The notes: generated by a model not told the origin, from the letters alone. A stretch of DNA of 64,000 bases from Collimonas fungivorans Ter331 (GCF_000221045.1 NC_015856.1:1769317-1833316); one strand, 5' to 3'; shown: positions 30,175 through 39,535, numbered from the stretch's first letter. Program-made: numbers and translations.

Positions 30175-30203
30175 CGGTTGCCGCGTGATCGCCACGGCAA
30201 CCG
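30175..30203 (-). terminator. Hairpin after leuA, possible terminator
   Basis: CGGTTGCCG and CGGCAACCG form a perfect 9-bp stem with an 11-nt loop, 12 bp beyond the leuA stop. There is no T-run, so any termination would be inefficient or Rho-assisted. Confidence 0.4.
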
Positions 30204-30215
30204 GCTAAACAAAAA

Positions 30216-31922
30216 CTAGGCTGCCGCAGCGTTGCCGCCGATTTCCTGGTTGGCGGCCTGGCCGGCGATTTCAATCTGGCGGTTGACTGCGCTCAGGATC
30301 GCCTTGAACGAGGCGGTCAGGGTATTGGCGTCGATGCCGACGCCGAAGCCGGTAGGGGCGTCGTTCAGCCGCAGTTCGATGTAGCTGGCGGCTTGCGCAT
30401 CGGCGCCGGCGCTGATTGCGTGCTCATGGAAATCCATCAGCTTGATGTCCAGTCCCAGCGCGTTGACGAAGGCGTCGATCGGGCCGTTGCCGTGGCCGCT
30501 CGAGGTGTGCGCCTGGCCGTCGCGCACGATGTCGATTTCGATCCTGACCGGCTGCGCCTGGCTCGAGTCTTCGCTCATGCGGTGGCCGCGGTACACATAT
30601 GGCGTTTGCTTGTCCAGGTACTCTTGCTTGAAGATGTTGTAGATGTCGCTGGCGGCGATTTCCTTGCCGGTGGCGTCGGCCGCTTTCTGGATCGCACGGC
30701 TGAATTCGATCTGCAAGCGGCGCGGCATGGCCAGGCCGTATTCCTGTTCCAGCAGGTAAGCCATGCCGCCTTTGCCGGACTGGCTGTTGACGCGGATCAC
30801 GGCATCGTAGCTGCGGCCGAGATCGGCAGGATCGATCGGCAGGTAAGGGATTTCCCAGATGGCGTCGGCTTTTTGCGCGGCGAAGCCTTTCTTGATCGCA
30901 TCCTGGTGCGAACCGGAGAAGGCGGTGAACACGAGGTCGCCGACATACGGATGGCGCGGGTGGACCGGAATCTGGTTGCAGTCTTCGACGCACTGGCGCA
31001 CTTCGTCGATGTCGGAAAAATCGAGGCCCGGGTTGACGCCCTGGGTGTACAGGTTCAACGCCAATGTGACCAGGTCGACGTTGCCGGTGCGTTCGCCATT
31101 GCCGAACAGGCAGCCCTCGACCCGGTCGGCGCCGGCCATCACGGCCAGCTCGGCGGCGGCGACGCCGGTGCCGCGGTCGTTATGCGGATGGACGCTGATG
31201 ATGGTGGCGTCGCGCCGGGCCAGGTTGCGGTGCATCCATTCGATCTGGTCGGCGAATACGTTCGGCGTGCTGCATTCGACGGTGGTCGGCAAATTGAGGA
31301 TGACTTTGCGGGTAGGGCTTGCGTGCCAGGCTTCGACCACGGCGTCGCAGACTTCTTTCGAGAAATCCAGTTCGGCCATGCTGAATGTCTCCGGCGAATA
31401 TTCGTAGCGCCACTGGGTTTCCGGGCGGGCGTCGGTCAGTTCCTTGATCAAACGTGTGCCGGACACGGCGATTTCCTTGACTTCGTCGCGGCTCTTGTCG
31501 AACACAATGCGGCGCCATGCGGGAGCGATAGGATTATACAAATGGACGATCGCTTGTTTGGCGTTCTGCAGCGAATCCACGGTGCGGCGGATCAGGTCTT
31601 CGCGCGACTGGGTCAGGACGATGATGGTGACGTCGTCCGGGATATGGTTTTCTTCGATCAGCTTGCGCACGAAATCGAAGTCGGTCTGCGAACCGGAGGG
31701 AAAACCGACTTCGATTTCCTTGAGGCCTATCTTCACCAGCAACTTGAAGAAACGCAATTTGCGGTCGGCATCCATCGGTTCGATCAAGGCTTGGTTGCCG
31801 TCGCGCAGATCGGTGCTCATCCAGATCGGCGGCGCACTGATGACCTGGTTGGGCCAGGTGCGGTCGCTCAATGGAATCGGCGGGAACGGGCGATATTTGA
31901 CAGCAGGGTTGTGCAACATCAT
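30216..31922 (-). CDS. leuA: 2-isopropylmalate synthase
   Basis: 568 residues, the long LeuA2-type form. Condenses 2-oxoisovalerate with acetyl-CoA, the committed step of leucine synthesis. The TIM barrel shows [14 protein letters not shown] (metal Asp and catalytic Arg) and [11 protein letters not shown] (metal His pair), and [11 protein letters not shown] is also present. The C-terminal allosteric leucine-binding domain runs from about 430 ([12 protein letters not shown]..., [14 protein letters not shown]). The upstream leader holds a leucine-rich ORF at 32015-32131 that suggests attenuation in addition to feedback inhibition. Confidence 0.96.
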   Translation of the reverse strand: MMLHNPAVKYRPFPPIPLSDRTWPNQVISAPPIWMSTDLRDGNQALIEPMDADRKLRFFKLLVKIGLKEIEVGFPSGSQTDFDFVRKLIEENHIPDDVTIIVLTQSREDLIRRTVDSLQNAKQAIVHLYNPIAPAWRRIVFDKSRDEVKEIAVSGTRLIKELTDARPETQWRYEYSPETFSMAELDFSKEVCDAVVEAWHASPTRKVILNLPTTVECSTPNVFADQIEWMHRNLARRDATIISVHPHNDRGTGVAAAELAVMAGADRVEGCLFGNGERTGNVDLVTLALNLYTQGVNPGLDFSDIDEVRQCVEDCNQIPVHPRHPYVGDLVFTAFSGSHQDAIKKGFAAQKADAIWEIPYLPIDPADLGRSYDAVIRVNSQSGKGGMAYLLEQEYGLAMPRRLQIEFSRAIQKAADATGKEIAASDIYNIFKQEYLDKQTPYVYRGHRMSEDSSQAQPVRIEIDIVRDGQAHTSSGHGNGPIDAFVNALGLDIKLMDFHEHAISAGADAQAASYIELRLNDAPTGFGVGIDANTLTASFKAILSAVNRQIEIAGQAANQEIGGNAAAA

Positions 31923-32014
31923 GGTAGGCCTCTCTTGGAGCTAGTGATTGTGCTGAAGAAAAATGAAACGGAATGGTGCGGTGGCGGGAGGGTTGCCTGA
32001 CTGCCACTCGAAAA
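31923..32014 (-). promoter_or_regulatory. leuA leader with alternative stems
   Basis: Between the leader ORF and leuA. CAGGCAACC (31999-31991, minus strand) can pair with the end of the leader ORF or be enclosed in a GTGGC (32007-32003) / GCCAC (31985-31981) hairpin. A short T-run (CATTTTTC) follows. No canonical terminator is visible, so control could act on Rho or on leuA translation. Confidence 0.35.
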
Positions 32015-32131
32015 TCAACGCGAGGCCAGGCAACCGATCGCTAGCGATAGCAGGGATAGGGTCGGCAAGCGCAAGATATCGAGCGCGTTGCTGTGGCGAA
32101 AAAAGGTAAAGCGGATTGGCTGGGATTGCAT
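32015..32131 (-). CDS. Candidate leucine-rich leader peptide of leuA
   Basis: 38 codons beginning MQSQPIRFTFFRHS. The second half is LDILRLPTLSLLSLAIGCL with eight Leu, three of them the rare CTA codon (CTA TCC CTG CTA TCG CTA), unusual in GC-rich DNA. E. coli leuL also relies on CUA codons. The segment GGTTGCCTG inside the last codons (32035-32027) is a perfect complement of CAGGCAACC just downstream (31999-31991). That second segment also lies inside a possible GTGGC/GCCAC stem, so two exclusive folds exist. An AAAGAG lies 10 nt upstream of the ATG. Start and function are inferred. Confidence 0.45.
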   Translation of the reverse strand: MQSQPIRFTFFRHSNALDILRLPTLSLLSLAIGCLASR

Positions 32132-32473
32132 GGGATCGTGCTCTTTAAAATCGGGATTCCGTCTTGGAAACTCAGGAATCTCAGTTTTACTACCGTTGAT
32201 TTCTTGACTGGCACCGGTGTTGCTTTTGTTGCCAGTTGCGTCCCCGTCAGAACGGGGTCGAGATCATAGTGCGCGTAGTAGCGATAGCGCTAGTAGCGGC
32301 ACTAGCAGCATCGCTGGCAGGGCGCCGGCAATGTGCAGTAGGGAGCGGGATTGGATGCGTGTGGAAAACATGTACTTAATGTATGAGATAAAGCCGGATC
32401 TTGTCAAGCGCCGCTTGCCGCATGGCGGAAAATATAGCGGAATCCGTGCAGATATGGCCGCCGCAGGGCGTTG
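32132..32473. other. Intergenic stretch between leu leader and DUF3096 gene
   Basis: No gene recognised. The part next to the leader should hold the leuA promoter, reading on the minus strand. I could not identify a convincing -35/-10 pair. Confidence 0.4.
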
Positions 32474-32611
32474 TTAGCGGCCAAACAGGCCGATCAGGCC
32501 GATGACGATCAGGTACAGGGCGATGATGTAGTTCAAGAGGCGCGGAATCGCCAGTATCAATACCCCGGCGATCAGCGAAACGATGGGGGTCAGGTGCAGG
32601 CTGGTAATCAT
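32474..32611 (-). CDS. DUF3096-family small membrane protein
   Basis: 45 residues from ATG 32611, with GGAG 7 nt upstream. Almost entirely hydrophobic: ITSLHLTPIVSLIAGVLILAIPRLLNYIIALYLIVIGLIGLFGR, two short membrane segments around a conserved P-R-L-L-N-Y turn. This matches the DUF3096 pattern. Function unknown. Longer upstream in-frame sequence lacks membrane character and is not part of it. Confidence 0.8.
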   Translation of the reverse strand: MITSLHLTPIVSLIAGVLILAIPRLLNYIIALYLIVIGLIGLFGR

Positions 32612-32973
32612 GTGCGCTCCTTTTTTCGAGTAGGGAATAGCTGTGTTGCTGACTCGATGGTACGTCGCCGGCACTCATTCCTGTGTAGGACAATGTCGCC
32701 CGATAGCGTAGGAGTTGCACTGATTCTGGCGGGAAAAAAACGGCTTGGCTATCCACTGCGGCAGGAGGAGATACTGCAGCAATGTTGGCTAATGCCGATA
32801 AGGACACACACTCCGTCAGGTACCCGAGCTGGAACTTGGCGGTCATCGTCAGCAACGGGCAGGTCGTTGGCGATCACCATTCCAGGCCGGACAAGAGACG
32901 GATTTACTCCCTTCCCGGGGAATCCGTCGGCGGTTTCGCAAATCTGCTGAAACTGCCTTAAATCAATAGGGCG
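32612..32973. other. Intergenic stretch, nothing recognised
   Basis: Reading frames here are short and without domain or start-site support. I see no repeat or terminator. Confidence 0.4.
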
Positions 32974-33300
32974 CTACAGCGCGCGGGTGCCTGAAATCAG
33001 GCGCGTAATAAATGCCGAACGCTCGGTCTTTTGTTTGGGCAAGGCGCGTTCGATTACCGCGGTCCATTGCTCCGACAACTGCTGGCAGGTGGCGCGCAGC
33101 ACCGGCGCCAGTTCCGGCCAGTCGGACAGGGTGCGCAGATGCCGTTCAATCGTCCTGGCCGACTGCACGCAGGCGTCGTTTGCCAGGTTGTGCATATTGT
33201 ATTGAGAAATCAGATGCAGCACCGCCGAGATCAAGAGTTCAGGCGGCGTGCGATATTCCTCGGCTGCGGCTGGATCCGCCGCATTGCGTGAACCGTTCAT
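32974..33300 (-). CDS. Unknown protein under a Fur-like box
   Basis: 108 residues, start supported by AAGGAG. Predicted helical and soluble: a Pro/Ala-rich start, then TPPELLISAVLHLISQYNMHNLANDACVQSARTIERHLRTLSDWPELAPVLRATCQQLSEQWTAVIERAL, and a basic C-terminus. Two cysteines are separated by about 25 residues. I recognise no family. A Fur-type palindrome sits 34-46 bp upstream of the start, so expression is probably induced by iron limitation. The neighbours (DUF3096, GNAT) give no further clue. Confidence 0.7.
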   Translation of the reverse strand: MNGSRNAADPAAAEEYRTPPELLISAVLHLISQYNMHNLANDACVQSARTIERHLRTLSDWPELAPVLRATCQQLSEQWTAVIERALPKQKTERSAFITRLISGTRAL

Positions 33301-33333
33301 CAGATGCTCCTTGCTCGGCTGGTTTTAAATAGT

Positions 33334-33346
33334 AATGATTCTCATT
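33334..33346 (-). promoter_or_regulatory. Fur-box-like palindrome
   Basis: Read on the minus strand: AATGAGAATCATT, 12 of 13 identical to the core AATGATAATCATT of the Fur consensus and 13 of 19 over the full box. It lies in AT-rich promoter-like DNA 34 bp upstream of the 108-residue gene. Confidence 0.65.
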
Positions 33347-33394
33347 TAAATTATTGTCCAAGCCGATCCCGAATGCAAGCACTTTGCTGTTTTT

Positions 33395-33844
33395 TTATTT
33401 CCCGCGCTGGCCAGGCCAGCAGACCATCAGGTGTTCAGCATCTTCCTGGCTGATCTCCTTGAAGCCGAGCGCTTCGTACAGGCGCCTTGCCGGATTGCCG
33501 GTCAATACTTTCAGCGCCGTCGGCAATTGCTCACGGGCGGCCTGCTCCAGCACATTCTCGATGATGGCCCGGCCCAGCCCTTGTCCCTGGAATTGCGGCG
33601 CGATCTGGATCTGCGCGATATACCACCGGTCTTGCTCGCGGTAAGCTTTCAGCAAGCCGGCATCCTGGCCGCCGATGGCGACGATCCGTGCGTGTTCGAA
33701 CTGGGCCAGCACGCGGGCCAGCTGCGATGCCTCGTCGCGCGCAGCGTTGACGCGCGCCAGGTGTTCGCTCATGGTCGCATGGCGCAGAGCAATCAGGAAC
33801 GGCAGGTCGGCAGTGGTGGCGCTTCTGAATTCCAGGGCTTGCAT
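33395..33844 (-). CDS. GNAT-family N-acetyltransferase
   Basis: 149 residues with one GNAT domain: FRSATTADLPFLIALRHATMSEHL at the start, acetyl-CoA loop motif A QIAPQFQGQGLGRAIIENVLEQA, and motif B LTGNPARRLYEALGFKEISQED. The acceptor substrate is unknown. AAAGGA precedes the ATG. It lies downstream of the MFS gene on the same strand with a 46-bp gap, so co-transcription is possible. Confidence 0.88.
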   Translation of the reverse strand: MQALEFRSATTADLPFLIALRHATMSEHLARVNAARDEASQLARVLAQFEHARIVAIGGQDAGLLKAYREQDRWYIAQIQIAPQFQGQGLGRAIIENVLEQAAREQLPTALKVLTGNPARRLYEALGFKEISQEDAEHLMVCWPGQRGK

Positions 33845-33890
33845 GCCATCCTTTCTGTCGGCGATATGAGCCGATGCAGGCAGTCGCGGT

Positions 33891-35189
33891 TTATTTGTTC
33901 ACCAGGTGCTTGGGCACCGACAGCGTCAGCAAGGCGCCCAGCACCAGCGACGCCGCCAGCACGAACATGCCGCTGTTGGTGCTCTGGGTCTGGTCTTTCA
34001 GCCAGCCGACCAGGTAGGGGCTGACGAAACCGGCCAGGTTGCCGAGCGAGTTGATCAGCGCAATCCCGGCCGCCGCCGCCGCGCCGCCGAGAAACGCGGT
34101 CGGCAAGCTCCAGAACAGCGGCAGCACGGTAATGATGCCGATGGTAGCCAGGGTCAGCGCCGACATCGCCAGCAGGGTATTGTGGTCATATACTGTGCTG
34201 AGGATCAGGCCGATGCTGCCGAGCAGCGCCGGGATCGCCACATGCCAGCGGCGTTCGCGCCGGCGGTCGGCGCTGTGGCCGATCAGGATCATGGCGACGG
34301 CGGCGCTGGCGTAGGGAATCGCGGTCAGCAGGCCGATGTTGAAGGTGTCGGTGACGCCGGTCGCCTTGATGATGGTCGGCAGCCAGAAGCTGACGCCGTA
34401 CAGGCCCATGACGAAACAGAAGTAGATCAGCGCCATCAGCCACACGCGCGGGTTGGCGAACATCTGGCCGAGCGAAGCTTCCGCTTTCTGGCTGCTTTCG
34501 GCTTGTATCTGCGATTCCAGCAACTGCTTTTCCGCCTCGCTCAGCCAGGCGGCGCCGCGGATCCGGTCTTGCAGGTAAAAGATCACGACCATGCCCAGCA
34601 GCAAGGACGGAATCGCTTCCAGGATAAACATCCATTGCCAGCCTGCCAGGCCGTGCACGCCCGGCATGGCTTTCATGATCCAGCCTGATAAAGGCCCGCC
34701 GATCACGCCCGAGATCGGCACGCCGGTCATGAACAGCGCCGTCATCTTGCCGCGCCGATGCGCCGGATACCAGTAGGTCAGGTACAGGATCACGCCCGGG
34801 AAAAAGCCGGCTTCGGCCACCCCTAGCAAAAATCGCATCACGTAAAACGTGGCTGGGCTGTCGACAAAAATCATGGCGCCGGAAACGATGCCCCAGGTGA
34901 TCATGATGCGGGCGATCCAGAGCCGGGCGCCGACCCGGTGCAGGATCATGTTGCTGGGTATTTCAAAGATGAAGTAGCCGATGAAAAAAATCCCCGCGCC
35001 GAGGCCGTAGACGGTTTCGCTGAATTTCAGGTCGTTGAGCATCTGCAGCTTGGCGAAGCCGACATTGACGCGATCCAGGTAGGAGGCGACATAACAGAGG
35101 AACAGCATGGGCAGCAGGCGCCAGGTGACCTTGGCGTAGGTTGCGGCTTCGAATGCACTGCTGGCTGGCGTGTTTGAATTATCTGACAT
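33891..35189 (-). CDS. MFS transporter, anion:cation symporter (ACS) type
   Basis: 432 residues with 12 predicted transmembrane helices in two halves and a central cytoplasmic loop (about 200-235). The pattern LFLCYVASYLDRVNVGFAKLQM..LGAGIFFIGYFIFEIPSNMILHRVGARLWIARIMITWG and RFLLGVAEAGFFPGVILYLTYWYP is that of the ACS family, which imports organic anions such as phthalate, tartrate or glucarate with protons. No catabolic genes are adjacent, so the substrate cannot be inferred. Confidence 0.9.
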   Translation of the reverse strand: MSDNSNTPASSAFEAATYAKVTWRLLPMLFLCYVASYLDRVNVGFAKLQMLNDLKFSETVYGLGAGIFFIGYFIFEIPSNMILHRVGARLWIARIMITWGIVSGAMIFVDSPATFYVMRFLLGVAEAGFFPGVILYLTYWYPAHRRGKMTALFMTGVPISGVIGGPLSGWIMKAMPGVHGLAGWQWMFILEAIPSLLLGMVVIFYLQDRIRGAAWLSEAEKQLLESQIQAESSQKAEASLGQMFANPRVWLMALIYFCFVMGLYGVSFWLPTIIKATGVTDTFNIGLLTAIPYASAAVAMILIGHSADRRRERRWHVAIPALLGSIGLILSTVYDHNTLLAMSALTLATIGIITVLPLFWSLPTAFLGGAAAAAGIALINSLGNLAGFVSPYLVGWLKDQTQSTNSGMFVLAASLVLGALLTLSVPKHLVNK

Positions 35190-35367
35190 GTCTCTCTACC
35201 TGTTGGTTTAATTATAAGAAACGAGGGAAGAATCCGGCCTGGCCGGGATGCCGGATTGGAATGCATTGTAGCTGCACCACGATGGAATGGCTACGGCGCG
35301 CTGGCGTCGGCCACGGTCTGGGGAAGACCTCGAATTGCAAGCGGATGATTGGAGGGGAACGATGTGA

Positions 35368-35392
35368 CCCGCGCAGTTTTGAGCTGCGCGGG
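35368..35392 (-). terminator. Hairpin after the lipoprotein gene, possible terminator
   Basis: CCCGCGCAG-(7 nt)-CTGCGCGGG, perfect 9-bp arms, 10 bp beyond the stop of the 199-residue lipoprotein gene. No T-run, so termination is uncertain. Confidence 0.45.
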
Positions 35393-35402
35393 TTCATCTG
35401 GT

Positions 35403-36002
35403 TCAGCGTTTGCGGCAACCGAGATCATCGCGCAGATACCAGTCCGCGCGCGGCTCGGTTTCCTGGGCAATGCCGGGAGTGGCTTGCGGTATCCGCGCCT
35501 CGAGCAGGACAAACTGCCAGCAGTGCCCGGCCCGCTCGCGCAATCTGACCGGTTTGTCGAGTTCTACCGGCTGTGCTGCCGCCGGGCCGTCGATGCGGAT
35601 GTTGCCGCCGGCGTCCCGCTCCAGGAAGTAACCAGGCAGCAGTTCGCGATGGAACGGACCGTTGACTGTCATCCTGAGCCAGGGCGTCTTGGCGCGAGGA
35701 GCACGCAAATCAAGCGACTGGATCGCCCCGGCCGGATGCATGGTGCGGCGGAGCGTGACGTATTGCGCACCGAGATGCCCGGGCAAGGCAGCCGGCCACG
35801 GCGCTATCCTTGCCGGTTCCTGTTTGCCAAGATCGATCACCAGTGCGCCGTCGGCAGCGACATCCAGGCGCTCGGCCAGCAGCGTCTGAGCCTCGAAAGG
35901 AACGCCGTCAAACCGCAACGGCGCGGCTGTGTCGTAGGCGGCGCAGCCGAGCAGCAGGGCGCCGCACAGGCACAGCCTGAAGGAGCGCGGCAAGGCAACC
36001 AT
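35403..36002 (-). CDS. Unknown predicted lipoprotein paired with the protease
   Basis: 199 residues. The N-terminus FRLCLCGALLLGCAAYD is a lipoprotein signal with a lipobox ending at Cys20. The rest is soluble beta-rich-looking sequence with no domain I recognise (HPAGAIQSLDLRAPRAKTPWLRMTVNGPFHRELLPGYF). A late Cys pair (Cys160 region and Cys196) may form a disulfide. Its ATG overlaps the stop of the upstream metalloprotease gene (TAATG), so the two are translationally coupled and probably act together, for example as an inhibitor, chaperone or anchor. That role is inference. Confidence 0.75.
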   Translation of the reverse strand: MVALPRSFRLCLCGALLLGCAAYDTAAPLRFDGVPFEAQTLLAERLDVAADGALVIDLGKQEPARIAPWPAALPGHLGAQYVTLRRTMHPAGAIQSLDLRAPRAKTPWLRMTVNGPFHRELLPGYFLERDAGGNIRIDGPAAAQPVELDKPVRLRERAGHCWQFVLLEARIPQATPGIAQETEPRADWYLRDDLGCRKR

Positions 36003-38023
36003 TAGCGCGCCGACCTCATGTTCGCCAGGTCCCTGAGCAGGCTGGCCGGCGGCGCATCTTCCTTGACCAGCGTGCCGAGCACCGGCAGGCTGGCCGTCCT
36101 GCTGCTGGCTTTCGACTGGGCCGAGCCTGGCAGCGGATCGCTATGCGAATTGAGCACCAGCTGCAGTTTGCTCCAGTCGTCGTTGTCGCTGAGGATGCCT
36201 GCGCCGGACCCGTTCAGGTCCATGCGATAGCGTTTTGCCTGCTGCACGCCATCGTAGTTCCAGTCGCCGTAGGCGCCGGCGTCATGGCCGCGTCCGATAT
36301 TGTCGCTCTCCAGCAGCGAGGCTTCGTTCAGGTTGGCGCCAGAGCCATTCGAGTAATCGATCCTGAAACTGTTGGTCATGGGGCCGTCGTCCAGCGCGCT
36401 GGACGGCATGGCATCGGCTGCATATCCCGGCACTGCCACGTGGTTCGTTGTATTGATGGTGTGATACCAGCGCTGGGTCGGCCCCATGCCTTTCGGGTTG
36501 GTGGGCAAGCCGTCCAGCTGGTACAGGTAGTTCATGATGCTGAAATAATTGGGTTTGTAATTGGCGTCCTCGAATCCGCCGTGATGCAGGCCGATGGTGT
36601 GGCCGAATTCGTGCATGATGGTGCCGGCCTGGTAATTGATCAAGAGATTCTTGTATTTCTGGACGGTCAGGTCGAGGCCGCTGAATCCCCATTTTCCAAG
36701 CGTCACCAGGAATTTGTTGCCAGGCAGTTCGGCGATGCCGGAACTGCCTGAGCTGCCGTCGGATTTCTGCGAGGAGGCCATCAGCATGTAGCGGAACACC
36801 GGCTTGCGGCGGACATCGAGCGAGCCGCTGGAATACTGGTAGAGGGAGCCGCAGTTTGCGTCCTGCGGGTCGTCAGGCGTGTTGGTGCATTTGTCAAACA
36901 CCTGCGCGCGGCTGACGTCGCCCGACAAATTGAAATCTGCAGGGGCGAGCGCCGCGTTGAACAGGTTGCCGGCGTCGAAATGCACTTGGGTGTTGTGCGC
37001 CCGGAATGCCGCCACTACTTTTTGCAATGCTTCCTTGCGCGGACTCAAGGCCGGATCCGTGCTGGTCATGTAGTCGACCTGGATGAACAGGTCTTTCTGG
37101 CCTTTGCGCGCGCCCAGGCTGTACAGGTCCAGGCCGGCGAACTTGCCGCCGGCGACTTTGGCGGTGTCCGGAATGCCATCATTGTCGCTGTCCACCGTGC
37201 CGGCGGGCACGTCATTAGGGCCGCCCGGGGTGGGGAACTGCACCAGGGTCCAGTCGCTCTTGCCGGCGCTGGCTCTGAAGTCGCTGCTCAGGCGCACGAT
37301 TGAACGATCGAAGTTGTCGAGCGGATCGAGCGTCCTGGCTGATACGAAGTTCGGCAAGACGGGAAATGCGGCTGCATTGTCGCCGTTCCAGGCGGCCGCC
37401 GTGGTCGGCTTGGCGGCTTCGCTACCGAAGCGGACAAAGTCCACTGTCTTGCTGTCGGCGACGGTCACCAGCTCGACAAAACCGGCCTTGTCGGTCCAGT
37501 ACGGCAGGTATGTGCGGTTGCTTCCGGTGGCCGGCGGCTGCGGTGCGACCGAGGCCAGGATGTAAGCCGATTTGCCTGTGTCCTTGAGATAGGTGGAGGA
37601 TTTGCCGGCAAGGACAAAATAGCCGCCGGCCGGGATATCGATCTTCGGCAGGTCGAATGTCACCGGATTCGCGCTCAGCGCCTTGCTGGCGTTGTCCAGC
37701 CCATTGGCGCGCAAGCGGTAGTCGTTCAAATGAATCGCTGCCGGTGAATTGTTGAATACTTCGACCCAGCTGACTCCCGCCGTTCCGCGATAGTTCGCCG
37801 CCACTTCGCTGAAATACAAGCCAGGAGGAACGGCTGCTGCCTGCGGCGCCGGCGATTGCGCCTGGGCCTGCGGGGAAGCGGCTTTTGCCTGGGCAGTAGT
37901 GAGATTGCCGCCATTGCCGTTGCCATCGCCGCAGGCGCTGAGGGTTGCGGCAAGGATCACCGGTAATGAAGCCTGCGTTATTCTTTTAGATCCAAGACTG
38001 AACAGATAGGATTTGATATGCAT
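36002..38023 (-). CDS. Secreted metzincin-like zinc protease with lamin-tail domain
   Basis: 673 residues from ATG 38023. The lipobox LSAC gives Cys31 as the lipidation site, followed by a low-complexity Ala/Gln/Pro linker (35-65). A lamin-tail-like domain (about 68-270: LYFSEVAANYRGTAGVSWVEVFNNSP) precedes a calcium-type loop DSDNDGIPD (278-286). The catalytic region has HEFGHTIGLHH (471-481), the HEXXHXXGXXH zinc motif, with a Met-turn SIMNY at 495-499. Cell-surface-anchored endopeptidase is the likely role. Substrate unknown. The small lipoprotein gene follows with a TAATG overlap. Confidence 0.85.
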   Translation of the reverse strand: MHIKSYLFSLGSKRITQASLPVILAATLSACGDGNGNGGNLTTAQAKAASPQAQAQSPAPQAAAVPPGLYFSEVAANYRGTAGVSWVEVFNNSPAAIHLNDYRLRANGLDNASKALSANPVTFDLPKIDIPAGGYFVLAGKSSTYLKDTGKSAYILASVAPQPPATGSNRTYLPYWTDKAGFVELVTVADSKTVDFVRFGSEAAKPTTAAAWNGDNAAAFPVLPNFVSARTLDPLDNFDRSIVRLSSDFRASAGKSDWTLVQFPTPGGPNDVPAGTVDSDNDGIPDTAKVAGGKFAGLDLYSLGARKGQKDLFIQVDYMTSTDPALSPRKEALQKVVAAFRAHNTQVHFDAGNLFNAALAPADFNLSGDVSRAQVFDKCTNTPDDPQDANCGSLYQYSSGSLDVRRKPVFRYMLMASSQKSDGSSGSSGIAELPGNKFLVTLGKWGFSGLDLTVQKYKNLLINYQAGTIMHEFGHTIGLHHGGFEDANYKPNYFSIMNYLYQLDGLPTNPKGMGPTQRWYHTINTTNHVAVPGYAADAMPSSALDDGPMTNSFRIDYSNGSGANLNEASLLESDNIGRGHDAGAYGDWNYDGVQQAKRYRMDLNGSGAGILSDNDDWSKLQLVLNSHSDPLPGSAQSKASSRTASLPVLGTLVKEDAPPASLLRDLANMRSAR

Positions 38024-38494
38024 AGGAACTTTCAGTGATATAGAAATGACGGTTTTCGCGTAATCGAAATGACGGATAAGCCTTTCATCTGCAAAAACCT
38101 GCGCTGTGCTGTTGGCGTGGGTGGATCCGGATTCCTCCTTCATCAAGGGCTTGCGATATTTGGCCTGTGCGTCGGGCTGCGGCCAGGCGACGGAAGCGGG
38201 AGACGGCAGGCTGTGCGGGTGCTCGCCGGTCTCTTATTAGGATTGCCCGTCAACAAGAAAAAAGGGGACATGCTTTGCTGAAATTATTTATATCGATTTG
38301 CCTGGATTCTGCGGGCGCTTGCTAAGTGTTTGATTGTGCAGGGTGCACATTGCCTGACTGTGCATGACTGAAGGGGCTGAAGGCGATGGCAGGATTGCAA
38401 TTCGGCGGTGCCGGAACCGGGATGAAATGCGTCTGATTGCCATGAACTCAACTATACTCAGCGGATTCACCCACAGCACTGAGGTTCCTATTTC
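38024..38494. other. Divergent promoter region, one palindrome
   Basis: Lies between the metalloprotease (minus) and a LysR gene (plus). It contains TGTGCA-GGG-TGCACA (38335-38349), 6-bp perfect arms, about 145 bp before the LysR start. No gene recognised. Confidence 0.4.
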
Positions 38495-39442
38495 ATGGAG
38501 TTGCGCCAACTGCGCTATTTTGTCGCCATCGTCGACCACGGTTCGCTGTCGCGCGCGGCGCGGGTCTTGCATATCGCCCAGCCGGCCTTGACGCAGCAGG
38601 TCAAGCAGCTGGAGGATGAACTGGCGGCGCAACTGCTGCATCGCTCGGCGCAAGGGGTGATCGCTACTGATGCCGGCAAGATTTTCTACGAACATGCGCA
38701 AGCGATCCTGAAACAGGTGACCGACGCCAGGTCGGCCGTCGCCCAGTCCACCGACAAGCCGGCCGGCACTGTCGCGCTCGGCATCCCGCAAAGTGCTTCC
38801 GGCATCCTGGCCTTGCCGTTGCTGACCGCGATGCGCGCCCGCTATCCGGATATTTCGCTGCAATTGACCGAGGAGCTGACCGGCAACCTGATCGAGCAGC
38901 TGAAGACCGGCCGCATCAACCTGGCGGTGCTGTTCAACGATGGCCAGCTGACTGCGTTTGCCACCACGCCGCTGGTGGAAGAGGAAATGATGTTCATCAC
39001 GCGCAGCGGTTCCCGGTATGCCAGCGCGCGCCGTTCGATCACATTCGCGCGCGCCGTCAAGGCCAGGCTGATATTGCCCGGCATGCAGCACGGCGTGCGG
39101 CCGCGCATCGAAAGCGTTGCGCGCGCCGCCGGCCTGACGCTCGACAACGTGGTCGAAATCAGTTCGGTGACGATCATGAAATCGGCCATCCTGGCCGACA
39201 TCGGCGCCACCATCCTGCCGGTAGCGCCGCTGCTGCCGGAAATCAAGCGCGGCGAGATGAGCGCTTACTCCATCAGCGCCATCAGCGGCGAAAAGCTGTC
39301 GCGCACGCTGACCCTGTGCGCCTCGAAGAATATTCCGCTGACCACGGCGGCGGCTGCCGTGGAGCGGCTGGTGCTGGAGGTGACCGACGAGCTGTGCCGC
39401 AGCGGACAATGGCTGCATGCGAAAATTCTAGCGCGGCCTTGA
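38495..39442 (+). CDS. LysR-family regulator (Nac/CynR-like)
   Basis: 315 residues. Winged helix-turn-helix at 1-60 (MELRQLRYFVAIVDHGSLSRAARVLHIAQPALTQQVKQLEDEL) and an effector domain starting GTVALGIPQSASGILALPLLTAMR. The overall pattern resembles the Nac nitrogen-assimilation-control branch. GAGG lies 10 nt before the ATG. The neighbours are a protease and an unknown protein, so the regulated genes are not obvious. Confidence 0.87.
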   Translation: MELRQLRYFVAIVDHGSLSRAARVLHIAQPALTQQVKQLEDELAAQLLHRSAQGVIATDAGKIFYEHAQAILKQVTDARSAVAQSTDKPAGTVALGIPQSASGILALPLLTAMRARYPDISLQLTEELTGNLIEQLKTGRINLAVLFNDGQLTAFATTPLVEEEMMFITRSGSRYASARRSITFARAVKARLILPGMQHGVRPRIESVARAAGLTLDNVVEISSVTIMKSAILADIGATILPVAPLLPEIKRGEMSAYSISAISGEKLSRTLTLCASKNIPLTTAAAAVERLVLEVTDELCRSGQWLHAKILARP

Positions 39443-39535
39443 TCGCCTTGTGGGCATGGAAACCTGAATGGCGCCGACCGCATCTCGCCGACCGCGCCGG
39501 TTTGCCAATCCGGCGCCTGGTCTTCGCGTCCTGCC

